64,000 nucleotides of DNA, from positions 15,496 through 79,495 of the forward strand of contig NZ_JBHUEM010000008.1 of the NCBI RefSeq assembly GCF_042680805.1, in the 5' to 3' direction. Both the position numbers and the translations under genes were made by a program. The notes under the pieces were generated by a model. It was not told the origin of the DNA, made no database searches, and worked only from the letters and a program-made list of their open reading frames with translations. Source of the stretch: Bacillus_CJ salitolerans. Lineage in GTDB: Bacteria > Bacillota > Bacilli > Bacillales > SA4. Positions within the stretch are counted from its first letter, which is position 1. Every line of letters begins with the position of its first letter. This document shows, one piece after another, positions 16,675 through 24,772 of this stretch.

Positions 16675-16908
16675 TTAGCGTGTTGCTCTTGGTTCTGGAC
16701 TTGTTTCAACTTCTTTCCATGGTTTAAATAAAAGACCAAGATTAATTAAACCAGCAATTCCCACTAATCCATATACAGTTCTAGCAAGAGCAGAGTCTTG
16801 GCCACCAAAGATAGCTGCTACTAGGTCAAATTGGAAAAATCCAATTAGTCCCCAGTTTATAGCTCCGATAATTGTTAGTGCTAATGCGAGACGTTGTAAT
16901 GTACTCAA
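16675..16908 (-). CDS. yuzA: DUF378 membrane protein, YuzA-like
   Basis: A 77-residue protein with two transmembrane helices separated by FGGQDSALARTVYG. It starts with the typical LQRLALALTIIGAINWGLIG sequence of DUF378 proteins. Function unknown. Start ATG behind AAGGAGGGAACCC. It lies between yugI and yugJ as in B. subtilis, convergent with yugI. Confidence 0.85.
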   Translation of the reverse strand: MSTLQRLALALTIIGAINWGLIGFFQFDLVAAIFGGQDSALARTVYGLVGIAGLINLGLLFKPWKEVETSPEPRATR

Positions 16909-17069
16909 AAGGGTTCCCTCCTTAATAGTGTAAATTCATAACTTCAACAATAGGATGAGTACAATTTAACTAAATTATGCATAATGCTACTAGGAGCCGA
17001 TTTCTTTACAAAGAAATTGAAAGTGATTCATAATAAAGTTAAAACTACACTTAGGGAGGCTTTACATAT

Positions 17070-18233
17070 ATGGAACAGTTTACATTTTATAATCCAACAA
17101 AACTGATATTCGGGAAAGATACATTATCGCAGCTAAAAAATGAGATTCCAGCATTCGGTACGAAAGTATTAGTAGTATATGGTGGTGGAAGTATCAAGAA
17201 GAGTGGACTATATGATCGTGTCCATTCAACTTTAAATGAAATAGGGGTAGAGGTATTCGAACTACCTGGTGTTGAGCCTAATCCTCGTTTATCAACTGCC
17301 AAAAAAGGAATAGAAATTTGTAAAAAAGAAGGAATAGAGTTTTTATTAGCTGTAGGTGGGGGTAGTGTTATAGATTGTACAAAGCTTATTGCAACAGGAT
17401 CTAAATATGATGGAGATGCTTGGGATATTGTGACACGAGTCCACGAACCTAAAGAAGCATTGCCGTTTGGTACAGTACTAACCCTTGCTGCAACAGGCTC
17501 AGAAATGAACGCAGGTTCCGTAATTACGAATTGGGAAACACAAGAAAAATATGGGTGGGGTAGCCCCGTTTCTTTCCCTAAATTTTCTATTCTTGATCCT
17601 ACCCATACCTTTACAGTACCTAAGGATCAAACAATTTATGGGATTGTTGATATGATGTCGCATGTATTTGAACAGTATTTCCATAATGTTACAAATACGC
17701 CTTTGCAAGACCGTTTATGTGAGGCAACTTTAAGAACAGTAATGGAAGCAGCTCCAAAACTTGTTAATGACCTAGAGAATTATGACCTGCGTGAAACGAT
17801 ACTTTATAGTGGTACGATTGCATTAAATGGTATGCTTCAAATGGGATATCGAGGAGACTGGGCAACACATAATATTGAACATGCTGTGTCTGCAGTTTAT
17901 GACATTCCTCATGCTGGTGGATTAGCTATTCTGTTTCCAAACTGGATGAAGCACACGCTTGATACAAATCTAGAACGCTATAAGCAACTAGCTATTCGTG
18001 TATTTGATGTGAGCCCTGAAGGAAAGACTGATCGAGAAATCGCTTTAGAAGGAATTGAGAAGCTACGTTCGTTCTGGACTAGTATCGGTGCACCTTCTAA
18101 ACTTAAGGACTATGATATCAATGATGATAAAATAGACGTCATGGCTGAAAAGGCAATGGCTAGAGGTGTATTCGGTAATTTCCAGCCATTACACAAGGAA
18201 GATGTTGAAGCTATTTTACGTGCATCCTTATAA
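17070..18233 (+). CDS. Iron-containing alcohol dehydrogenase, YugJ/YugK-like
   Basis: A 387-residue group III alcohol dehydrogenase, close to the NADH-dependent butanol dehydrogenases YugJ and YugK. The cofactor site is AVGGGSVIDCTK; metal ligands are expected in DMMSHVFEQYF, the HNIEHAVSAVYDIPHAGGLA stretch and nearby. It reduces aldehydes such as butyraldehyde to alcohols. Start ATG behind TTAGGGAGG. One copy here where B. subtilis has two, so the exact orthologue cannot be named. Confidence 0.9.
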   Translation: MEQFTFYNPTKLIFGKDTLSQLKNEIPAFGTKVLVVYGGGSIKKSGLYDRVHSTLNEIGVEVFELPGVEPNPRLSTAKKGIEICKKEGIEFLLAVGGGSVIDCTKLIATGSKYDGDAWDIVTRVHEPKEALPFGTVLTLAATGSEMNAGSVITNWETQEKYGWGSPVSFPKFSILDPTHTFTVPKDQTIYGIVDMMSHVFEQYFHNVTNTPLQDRLCEATLRTVMEAAPKLVNDLENYDLRETILYSGTIALNGMLQMGYRGDWATHNIEHAVSAVYDIPHAGGLAILFPNWMKHTLDTNLERYKQLAIRVFDVSPEGKTDREIALEGIEKLRSFWTSIGAPSKLKDYDINDDKIDVMAEKAMARGVFGNFQPLHKEDVEAILRASL

Positions 18234-18246
18234 GATATTTTTAGTG

Positions 18247-18273
18247 TGGTCCCATTTTGGGGCCTCTTTTTTT
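18247..18273 (+). terminator. Terminator after the alcohol dehydrogenase
   Basis: GGTCCC, short T loop, GGGGCC, then CTCTTTTTTT. Confidence 0.75.
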
Positions 18274-18323
18274 GATCAAAAAAAATTATAAGTATTGATA
18301 GAATCTTATTACGATGAGCTTAA

Positions 18324-18575
18324 TAATCCGGCTCCAGCGCTCAGCCAAGATGAAATGGCGACGATCATTCTTTTCATCCTACTCGAGGTCAGATCCAGTG
18401 AAACTACCATCAGTGATTTTTTCTGATGGTTAGTTGAACCGATCGGACTCCAACTGGCGTTTTTGTTTTTTTATCGCTAGTTGGAGAGGATAACCCTAAA
18501 TGAATAAAAGGGGAAAAGCACCCTTTCTCTCGTTTAGGACCTTAGGCTAAACGGGGCGACCTGTGCCTCTTGTTC
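18324..18575. repeat. Family A hairpin repeat, copy A2 (expanded)
   Basis: It starts AATCCGGCTCCAGCGC and ends GGCTAAACGGGGCG...TTGTTC, but is about 100 bases longer than most copies. The extra centre carries two more hairpins, AACTACCATCAG...CTGATGGTTAGTT and CTCCAACTGGCG...CGCTAGTTGGAG. It fills the gap between the dehydrogenase terminator and the pgi promoter region. Confidence 0.85.
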
Positions 18576-18696
18576 TCTCCAAAGCATATTTTTGACATGC
18601 GTTTTCATTTTGGTTAACTTCTTGCTTTGATGGAACGGATTCGATAAAGTGAAAGAGGTAATACTGTTTTTAGACAGTAAAGGAGGGTAATGAGGA

Positions 18697-20046
18697 ATGA
18701 CACATATTAAATTTGATTATTCAAAAGCACTACCTTTTTTTGGAGAACATGAACTTACATATTTACGTGATGCAGTTAAAGTAGCACACCACTCGTTGCA
18801 TGAAAAAACAGGAGCAGGTAGTGACTTTTTAGGCTGGATAGATTTACCTACTACATATGATAAAGAGGAATTTTCTAGAATCCAAAAGAGTGCTGATAAA
18901 ATAAAGGAAGATTCCGATGTTCTTTTAGTAATCGGAATTGGTGGATCTTACTTAGGGGCAAAGGCAGCCCTTGAGCTACTAAACCATTCTTTTTATAACT
19001 CTTTAACGAAAGAACAACGAAAAGCACCACAAATTATTTTCGTCGGAAATAATATTAGCTCTACATATATGAAAGATGTAATCGATGTATTAGAAGGGAA
19101 GGACTTCTCGATTAATGTTATCTCTAAGTCAGGGACAACTACTGAACCAGCCATTGCTTTTCGATTATTCAGGAAGTTATTAGAAGAGAAATACGGGAAG
19201 GTAGAAGCGAGAAAGCGAATATATGCGACGACGGATCAAGAACGAGGAGCATTAAAAACTCTAGCAAATAAAGAGGGCTATGAATCATTTGTCATAGCAG
19301 ACGATATTGGTGGCCGTTATTCAATTTTAACGGCGGTAGGATTGTTACCGATTGCAGTAAGTGGAGCAAACATTGAAGAGATGATGAAAGGAGCAGCCAA
19401 AGCGAGTGAGGAATTAAGTGATTCTGAGCTTGAGGATAATATTGCTTATCAATATGCGGCTGTTCGAAATGTCCTTTATAACAAAGGAAAAACAATTGAA
19501 ATGTTAATCAATTATGAGCCAAGTCTTCAATATTTCTCAGAATGGTGGAAGCAATTATTTGGAGAGAGTGAAGGAAAAGATCAAAAAGGAATTTTCCCTT
19601 CATCAGCCAATTTTTCTACTGACCTGCATTCATTAGGACAATATGTTCAGGAAGGTCGTCGAGATTTATTTGAAACGATCATACATGTTGAGCATTCACG
19701 TCATGAGTTAACGATCGAAGAAGAAAACCAAGACCTCGACGGCTTAAACTACTTAGCAGGAAAAACCATCGATTTTGTTAATAAAAGGGCTTTTGAAGGG
19801 ACAATGATAGCTCATACTGATGGAGGAGTACCCAACTTAATCATTCAAGTTCCACTATTAGATGAGTATACATTTGGTTATCTTGTCTATTTCTTTGAAA
19901 AGGCTTGTGCCATGAGTGGGTACCTACTAGGAGTCAATCCATTTGACCAACCAGGAGTAGAAGCATATAAAGTTAATATGTTTGCCCTACTTGGAAAACC
20001 AGGATTTGAAGAAAAGCGTGCTGAGTTAGAGAAAAGGTTGAAATAA
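18697..20046 (+). CDS. pgi: Glucose-6-phosphate isomerase
   Basis: A 449-residue enzyme interconverting glucose-6-phosphate and fructose-6-phosphate in the cytoplasm. Seen are the phosphate-binding loop VIGIGGSYLGAKAA, the VISKSGTTTEPA motif, DIGGRYSILTAVG, the PGI signature-2 region with NPFDQPGVEAYK, and the catalytic Glu region. Length is right for the short Firmicutes form. ATG follows GGAGGGTAATG. Position and neighbours agree with the yug region of B. subtilis. Confidence 0.97.
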   Translation: MTHIKFDYSKALPFFGEHELTYLRDAVKVAHHSLHEKTGAGSDFLGWIDLPTTYDKEEFSRIQKSADKIKEDSDVLLVIGIGGSYLGAKAALELLNHSFYNSLTKEQRKAPQIIFVGNNISSTYMKDVIDVLEGKDFSINVISKSGTTTEPAIAFRLFRKLLEEKYGKVEARKRIYATTDQERGALKTLANKEGYESFVIADDIGGRYSILTAVGLLPIAVSGANIEEMMKGAAKASEELSDSELEDNIAYQYAAVRNVLYNKGKTIEMLINYEPSLQYFSEWWKQLFGESEGKDQKGIFPSSANFSTDLHSLGQYVQEGRRDLFETIIHVEHSRHELTIEEENQDLDGLNYLAGKTIDFVNKRAFEGTMIAHTDGGVPNLIIQVPLLDEYTFGYLVYFFEKACAMSGYLLGVNPFDQPGVEAYKVNMFALLGKPGFEEKRAELEKRLK

Positions 20047-20050
20047 TTCT

Positions 20051-20082
20051 AAAAAAGAGGACAATGTCGTCCTCTTTTTTAT
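20051..20082 (+). terminator. Terminator after pgi
   Basis: AAAAAGAGGAC, loop AATGTC, GTCCTCTTTTTT. Confidence 0.9.
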
Positions 20083-20181
20083 ATTTAAAGAAATAAGCAA
20101 GACTCCCAATTTCATTTGTTCTCAAATATTTTTTCTCTATCTGGATAACCTAAGCTTAGTCTAAATAAAGGAGCTGGTAAG

Positions 20182-20595
20182 ATGATTGAGGTCCCGTCGA
20201 AATTAGAGGGTCATTCCTTTAACTTATATAAGCTTGAGCAGGAACTAAAGCCACTTGGGTATGATATAGGTGGAAACTGGGATTATGATCATGGTTATTT
20301 TGATTATAAAATTGATGACGAAGTAGGGTACCAGTTTCTCCGTGTCCCTTTTAAAGCAGTAGATGGGCAGCTAGATTCACAAAATACATCTGTTCAACTA
20401 GGGAGACCATTTCTGCTATCACATAAGTATCAAATTGGATTGGATGACTATGTTATGGTTTGGAATAAGTCCGCTTCACTGAATCAGTTCTCTGAACCCG
20501 AAGATCCAGATGCCCAGTTTCCGGATAAGTATATCGATTTAGGGAAGTCGCTTGTTAAGGAATTAGAAGATGTATTATTAGAGGCTAATGTTTAA
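20182..20595 (+). CDS. yugN: YugN-like protein
   Basis: A 137-residue soluble protein of the YugN-like family, function unknown. The blocks GGNWDYDHGYFDYKIDDE and QLGRPFLLSHKYQIGLDD are typical. ATG behind AAAGGAGCTGG. Lies between pgi and the yugO channel gene as in B. subtilis. Its 3' end overlaps the convergent yugO stop by 11 bases, so the two transcripts are antisense at their ends. Confidence 0.85.
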   Translation: MIEVPSKLEGHSFNLYKLEQELKPLGYDIGGNWDYDHGYFDYKIDDEVGYQFLRVPFKAVDGQLDSQNTSVQLGRPFLLSHKYQIGLDDYVMVWNKSASLNQFSEPEDPDAQFPDKYIDLGKSLVKELEDVLLEANV

Positions 20596-21580
20596 TGATA
20601 AGAAGTTCATCAGCATCTAATATAGTAAATGATGGAGATGGATTGATAAAGGATTCATCTCCTCTCTTAATACCGATAAGCAGCATTTCTTCCTCTAATA
20701 ACTCATTAATACAGGCTTGATATGTTTTGCCAATATGATTTGGAGTTGACTTAATATACTCAAATTTGTTCCCTGCTAAATTGTCAAGCATTACTAATAG
20801 AGTGGCTGACATCCCATGGGACACAATACTATTGGTCATCACAAAACTTGATAGTTTATTTGTCTGAATAATTTCATCGGCTCCCGCACGGGTTGCATTT
20901 AATATTTGGTTGTTTGTTAATACTTCTACGATACAGTATAAATTGGGTTTTAGGCCTTTAGCAGCAATTAACGTAAGTATAGTTGCCATATCTGCGTTGA
21001 CCTCGTTCTTACTCTGATCAGCAGATATGATGAGTATGTCTGCATCTGTTATACTTGCCCTTAATAATGTATCATCGTAAGTTGGATTTCCCTTTATAAA
21101 AGTAACATTACTGTAGTCAACGGGATTATTATCAAGCGTTTCATCAATTAAAACGATGGGGATTCTTGAATGAATTCCATTTAGTTGGTGTAAAGTTTCA
21201 CGAATACGCTCATTCCAGCCAACTAATATAATATGTTTTTTTCCATTGTAGGAGGCTTTCCCTTCTAGAAAAGAATTCTGCCTTGTCACAGTTGCAGTTG
21301 ATAAAGAAACAAAATAAAAGGTCATAAATCCTACTCCAACAAGAATTAAGAGCATTCCAAAAATACGTCCTATATAGGTTGAAGGAGAAAAGTCACCATA
21401 GCCAACCGTTGAAACGGTTACAATGGCCCACCAAATCCCATCAAAATAACTTGGAAAATTATCAGGCTCTACAACATGAATGATGGCTCCAAATAAAAAA
21501 ATGATAAAGAGGGCTAAAAGGGCGACTCTCACAACAATCGGGAGACGTAAGTATGAAATTAGTACATTACTAAGCCTCAT
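20585..21580 (-). CDS. yugO: Potassium channel YugO (RCK-domain)
   Basis: A 331-residue potassium channel. Two transmembrane helices flank a pore helix with selectivity filter TVGYGD at residues 58-63. A cytoplasmic RCK/TrkA-N domain begins at IILVGWNERIRETL and a TrkA-C-like part ends the chain. In B. subtilis YugO mediates potassium signalling linked to biofilm formation. The start overlaps the end of the mstX gene, so the two are translationally coupled. Confidence 0.92.
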   Translation of the reverse strand: MRLSNVLISYLRLPIVVRVALLALFIIFLFGAIIHVVEPDNFPSYFDGIWWAIVTVSTVGYGDFSPSTYIGRIFGMLLILVGVGFMTFYFVSLSTATVTRQNSFLEGKASYNGKKHIILVGWNERIRETLHQLNGIHSRIPIVLIDETLDNNPVDYSNVTFIKGNPTYDDTLLRASITDADILIISADQSKNEVNADMATILTLIAAKGLKPNLYCIVEVLTNNQILNATRAGADEIIQTNKLSSFVMTNSIVSHGMSATLLVMLDNLAGNKFEYIKSTPNHIGKTYQACINELLEEEMLLIGIKRGDESFINPSPSFTILDADELLIIKH

Positions 21581-21842
21581 CTTTTTGCCCCTTATTTGAT
21601 GCTTGATCTAACGGTAATAACGATAAGATCTCCTTTACGAGCTTATTAATACGGTCATCTATCTCTTTGTCCCCGTATATATTTTTTACTCTACCAATAA
21701 TCTCTGTAACCTCATCTGAAAATTGGATTAAGGGTCTATCCTCTTCCGCCTCATTGTAAAGCTGTATAAATGCATCTAGCCCCTCATTCATTTTATCAAT
21801 AGCATCACTTAATGTTTGCTTTTCTTGATCATTAACCTTCAT
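21570..21842 (-). CDS. mstX: Mistic membrane-integrating protein homologue
   Basis: A 90-residue hydrophilic helical protein that begins MKVNDQEKQTLSDAIDKMNE and continues GLDAFIQLYNE, closely following Mistic of B. subtilis from its internal methionine. It corresponds to the shorter form known from other bacilli, lacking the N-terminal extension. Mistic associates with membranes despite its acidity and helps insert the YugO channel. It sits directly upstream of yugO and overlaps it by 11 bases, as expected. ATG follows GAGGTGAG. Confidence 0.88.
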   Translation of the reverse strand: MKVNDQEKQTLSDAIDKMNEGLDAFIQLYNEAEEDRPLIQFSDEVTEIIGRVKNIYGDKEIDDRINKLVKEILSLLPLDQASNKGQKDEA

Positions 21843-21916
21843 CTTCTCACCTCGACTCTATTGTTACCATAACTTTCTTGCCTCATAACATCACTTAGAG
21901 AAGGAGATAAAATGGG

Positions 21917-21946
21917 CATTAATTTTTATAATGTGTATCATACTAT
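21917..21946 (+). promoter_or_regulatory. Candidate forespore (sigma-G/F) promoter
   Basis: GCATT at 21917 and CATACTA at 21940-21946 are separated by 18 bases, fitting the sigma-G consensus spacing. It precedes a small lipoprotein gene and an sspH-type gene, the latter normally forespore-specific. Confidence 0.6.
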
Positions 21947-21976
21947 AAATGTTGTTTACTTAAGGGAGGTGTAGCA

Positions 21977-22114
21977 ATGAAAAAGTTACTTATCTTTCTA
22001 CTGGCTATTATGACAGTTCTATCAGGCTGTGCAGCGGGCGGAGGCGATACTCCAGATGCCAATGAAACTGGAGGGAATAGTGGGCAAAGTGATGGTGGAT
22101 CTTCAACTTCGTAA
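21977..22114 (+). CDS. Very small lipoprotein, 45 residues
   Basis: It begins MKKLLIFLLAIMTVLSGCAA with lipobox LSGC (Cys18). Only 27 residues follow, rich in Gly, Asp, Asn and Ser. ATG is six bases behind GGGAGGTG. It shares a probable forespore promoter with the H-type SASP gene 20 bases downstream, so it may be a spore lipoprotein. No family recognised. Confidence 0.7.
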   Translation: MKKLLIFLLAIMTVLSGCAAGGGDTPDANETGGNSGQSDGGSSTS

Positions 22115-22134
22115 ATGAGAAGGAGGAATAGGAA

Positions 22135-22314
22135 TTGGATATGCATCGTGTAAAGCAAATTGTTTCATCGCCTGAAGAGATTGTCGTCATGTATCATGAT
22201 GTACCAATTTGGATTGATAGCTATGATGAGAATGCAAATACTGCTCGGGTACATACTAGATCGAATCCAAATGATCTAAGAGATGTTGAGGTTGCAGAAT
22301 TAAATGAAAGATAA
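22135..22314 (+). CDS. sspH: H-type small acid-soluble spore protein
   Basis: A 59-residue protein, the same length as B. subtilis SspH. It has the family features: N-terminal RVKQIVSSPEEIVV, central VPIWIDSYDE (matching the usual VPI-I-x-x-VDE), then TARVHTRSNP and an acidic end. The start is TTG with AAGGAGG eight bases upstream; an ATG two codons later is also possible. H-type SASPs are minor forespore proteins of unclear role. A terminator follows. Confidence 0.88.
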   Translation: MDMHRVKQIVSSPEEIVVMYHDVPIWIDSYDENANTARVHTRSNPNDLRDVEVAELNER

Positions 22315-22362
22315 ATGGAAAATCAATCCCTCATCATAATGGGGGATTGATTTTCCATTTTT
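22314..22362 (+). terminator. Terminator after sspH
   Basis: AAATGGAAAATCAATCC pairs with GGATTGATTTTCCATTT; a TTT run follows. Confidence 0.9.
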
Positions 22363-22485
22363 AGGTTGACTTATTTATACAAGAGTCTATAATAGACTAA
22401 AAAATGAGTAGAGTATTGCAATGCGGGAGTACATACTTAATGAAGCTTATAGTTGATTTAAAGATAGATTGATAGGGAGAACTAG

Positions 22486-22917
22486 ATGAATTGGATATTT
22501 ATGATAGTTGCTTTATTCGCAGGGATGGCAGTATCTATTCAAGCAAGTGTAAATGGTAGTCTTGGGAAAAAAATTGGTGTAATCGAAGGGGCCTTTGTTT
22601 CCTTTTTAATAGGAACCATTTTCTTGTTCTTATTACAACTGTTCGTTGGGAAAGGGAATCTGTTGCAAATGTTTTCTGTCCCCAAGTGGCAGTTAACAGG
22701 TGGTTTATTAGGTGCTTTTTACATTTTTATCATGGTACTTGTCGTTCCTAAACTAGGAGTTGCTACATCAATCATGGCAGTTATTGTTGGTCAACTTCTA
22801 ATGAGTTCTATTCTTGATCATTACGGATTATTGGGGAAACAAATTCCATTTGATTTAAAAAGAGGTCTTGGTATTGTTTTATTAGTCAGTGCACTATTTT
22901 TGTTTTATAAAAAATAA
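22486..22917 (+). CDS. DMT-family half transporter, DUF606/YdcZ-like
   Basis: A 143-residue integral membrane protein of about five helices. The opening VALFAGMAVSIQASVNGSLG and the GALLGAFYVF-type motif (GGLLGAFYIFIMVLVVP) are typical of the DUF606 branch of the drug/metabolite transporter superfamily. Members work as dimers of five-helix halves; only one half is encoded here. Substrate unknown. Start ATG behind AGGGAGAAC. Confidence 0.85.
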   Translation: MNWIFMIVALFAGMAVSIQASVNGSLGKKIGVIEGAFVSFLIGTIFLFLLQLFVGKGNLLQMFSVPKWQLTGGLLGAFYIFIMVLVVPKLGVATSIMAVIVGQLLMSSILDHYGLLGKQIPFDLKRGLGIVLLVSALFLFYKK

Positions 22918-23270
22918 CCATGCAACTACTCTATTTAACTGTTAAAAATGTCACAAAATACTTCTTATATTTATGAGGCATGTCTAAAGGAAACTCGCTC
23001 TAATTCCTAATGTAACTAAGTACAGTAAAAACAAGTATGTTTATGGCTTATTTTATGTTATTACGGTGCTTTTAGAGGAAATTTTCTTATCCAAGACAAT
23101 TATGGACGGGCTTGCAGAGGTGGATAAAACTTCATTTTATGAATTAGACATTAAACAATAAATATTATAGAGCAGCCTTTTACAAGGTTGTTCTTTTTAT
23201 TTTTTGAAACTATTTCCGTAAATATATCGTCTAACTATAAAGGAAAGACACAACTAAGGGGAAGATTTTT
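22918..23270. other. Intergenic stretch with possible gene fragment
   Basis: A short plus-strand frame ending at TAA 23159-23161 reads EEIFLSKTIMDGLAEVDKTS without a credible start or ribosome site and may be a gene remnant of unknown family. A terminator-like stem AGAGCAGCCTT...AAGGTTGTTCTTTTT follows at about 23168-23197. Nothing else seen. Confidence 0.35.
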
Positions 23271-23531
23271 ATGTATTTTATAATAGTCATTGTGTGTGGT
23301 GCGCTAATTCCATTTCTATTTATAAAGGCTAAATCAAAATGGATAAAATGGTCGCCCACACTACTCTTCTTACTACTAACCTTACTATTTGGGGGGAAAG
23401 CCATATTTTTTCCTGCCCCTGAAATGGCAGTTCTAGCGGAGATTGTATATTTTATGACTTTTGGAGTAGCGGTAATAGGTTCCGTAATCGGTATGTTTAT
23501 TGTAAAGTTAATCAATAAAACGAGTGAATAA
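23271..23531 (+). CDS. Small membrane protein, 86 residues
   Basis: Three hydrophobic helices with short loops: residues 2-17, 27-44 and about 53-80, the last long. ATG lies behind AAGGGGAAG. It is 20 bases upstream of the metallo-hydrolase gene and probably in the same transcript. No family recognised. The opposite strand also stays open here but lacks a ribosome site. Confidence 0.65.
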   Translation: MYFIIVIVCGALIPFLFIKAKSKWIKWSPTLLFLLLTLLFGGKAIFFPAPEMAVLAEIVYFMTFGVAVIGSVIGMFIVKLINKTSE

Positions 23532-23551
23532 TTTCAAGAAGAGGAATTAAG

Positions 23552-24475
23552 ATGAAGAAGAGATACGAAAATCTTGGTGGTGTCCAGACCAGTAAATCAT
23601 TTTCTGAGCTAAGAAAGTGGCATCAAGAAAGAAAAGCGAAGCGAAAGGATTTGTCCGTGCAAATTCCTATGGCTGAAACAAGGGAAGTAGAGGTGATTCA
23701 AGCTAATCGAACAAAGAGCTCAATCACTTGGATTGGTCATGCTAGTTTTCTCATCCAAATGAACGGGCTTAATATTTTAACAGACCCTGTACTAGCAAAA
23801 CGTATGGGGGTACAAAAAAGACTAACAAATCCAGGATTATCATTTTCAGAGCTACCAGAAATTGACGTGGTTTTTATTTCTCATGGACATTATGATCACC
23901 TTGATTTCGGTACCATCAAAAAACTTAAAGGCGCACCGACTTTTTATGTACCCATTGGACTAAGATCTGCCTTTATAAGGAGAGGTTACTATAAAGTAGT
24001 AGAGGCAAATTGGTGGGACCAGTTTGAGTGTACCTCTCTCACCTTTTCATTTGTTCCTGCACAGCACTGGACGAAGAGAACCTTAACTGATACGAATACG
24101 TCTCACTGGGGTGGTTGGATTATACACGATAGTCATAAGGATAATCGTACATTGTACTTTGTAGGGGATACTGGGTACTTTAACGGGTTTAGTGAAATCG
24201 CAGCTCGCTTCAATTTAGATATCGTGCTTATGCCAATAGGAGCATATGAACCAGAATGGTTTATGGAATCTAGTCATATTAATCCAGAAGACGCTATAAA
24301 AGCATTTTTAGAGCTGAGGGGCAAAACCTTTATTCCAATGCATTACGGTGCATATCGCCTTGCTGATGATACCGGCCCTGAAGCACTAAAACGTTTGCTT
24401 CATGAATGGGAGCGTATAGGTATAGAGAGTGATAAGTTGAAGGTATTAGCAATAGGAGAAACGTATTGGCTATAA
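23552..24475 (+). CDS. MBL-fold metallohydrolase, NAPE-PLD-like
   Basis: A 307-residue metallo-beta-lactamase-fold hydrolase. The metal motif HxHxDH is SHGHYDHLD near residue 112. Further ligands are in PAQHWTKR, FVGDTGYF and MHYGAYRL. The N-terminus (SITWIGHASFLIQMNGLNIL) and the HWGGW segment resemble UlaG and N-acylphosphatidylethanolamine phospholipase D. The substrate is probably a phosphodiester or lactone, not determinable here. ATG behind AGAGGAATTAAG. Confidence 0.88.
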   Translation: MKKRYENLGGVQTSKSFSELRKWHQERKAKRKDLSVQIPMAETREVEVIQANRTKSSITWIGHASFLIQMNGLNILTDPVLAKRMGVQKRLTNPGLSFSELPEIDVVFISHGHYDHLDFGTIKKLKGAPTFYVPIGLRSAFIRRGYYKVVEANWWDQFECTSLTFSFVPAQHWTKRTLTDTNTSHWGGWIIHDSHKDNRTLYFVGDTGYFNGFSEIAARFNLDIVLMPIGAYEPEWFMESSHINPEDAIKAFLELRGKTFIPMHYGAYRLADDTGPEALKRLLHEWERIGIESDKLKVLAIGETYWL

Positions 24476-24514
24476 TTATAAATTGATAAATAACTTTGGT
24501 GAATGGGTGTTGAC

Positions 24515-24596
24515 AACATGACCCACTTCGTGTGGGCATCATCTAACAATCAGTGGAGCATGAGGAACACCTCCACTGATTGAAGTTTCATTTTTT
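24515..24596. repeat. Family B repeat, partial copy B3
   Basis: Only the right-hand part of family B is present: GACCCACTTCGTGTGGGC followed by the terminal hairpin AACAATCAGTGGAG...CTCCACTGATTGAAG. The left helix arms are missing. It sits between the hydrolase gene and the EAL-domain gene. Confidence 0.85.
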
Positions 24597-24772
24597 AAAG
24601 TTACTAAAAGGAGAGGCAGATGATTATCTGTCTCTTCTTGTTTTTGGTGTATCATGGCAAATCTATAAAAAAAACCAAAACCTAATAAATTTTCATACCT
24701 CAACTGATATCATTTATATTATTATTAAAGTAAGACATTCTGGAAGCAGCTAATATAGAGGTGGGTTACTAC

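Noticed and set aside
23231..23515. 94-codon minus-strand frame
   Set aside because: The plus-strand 86-residue membrane protein has a good ribosome site and lies in line with the next gene.
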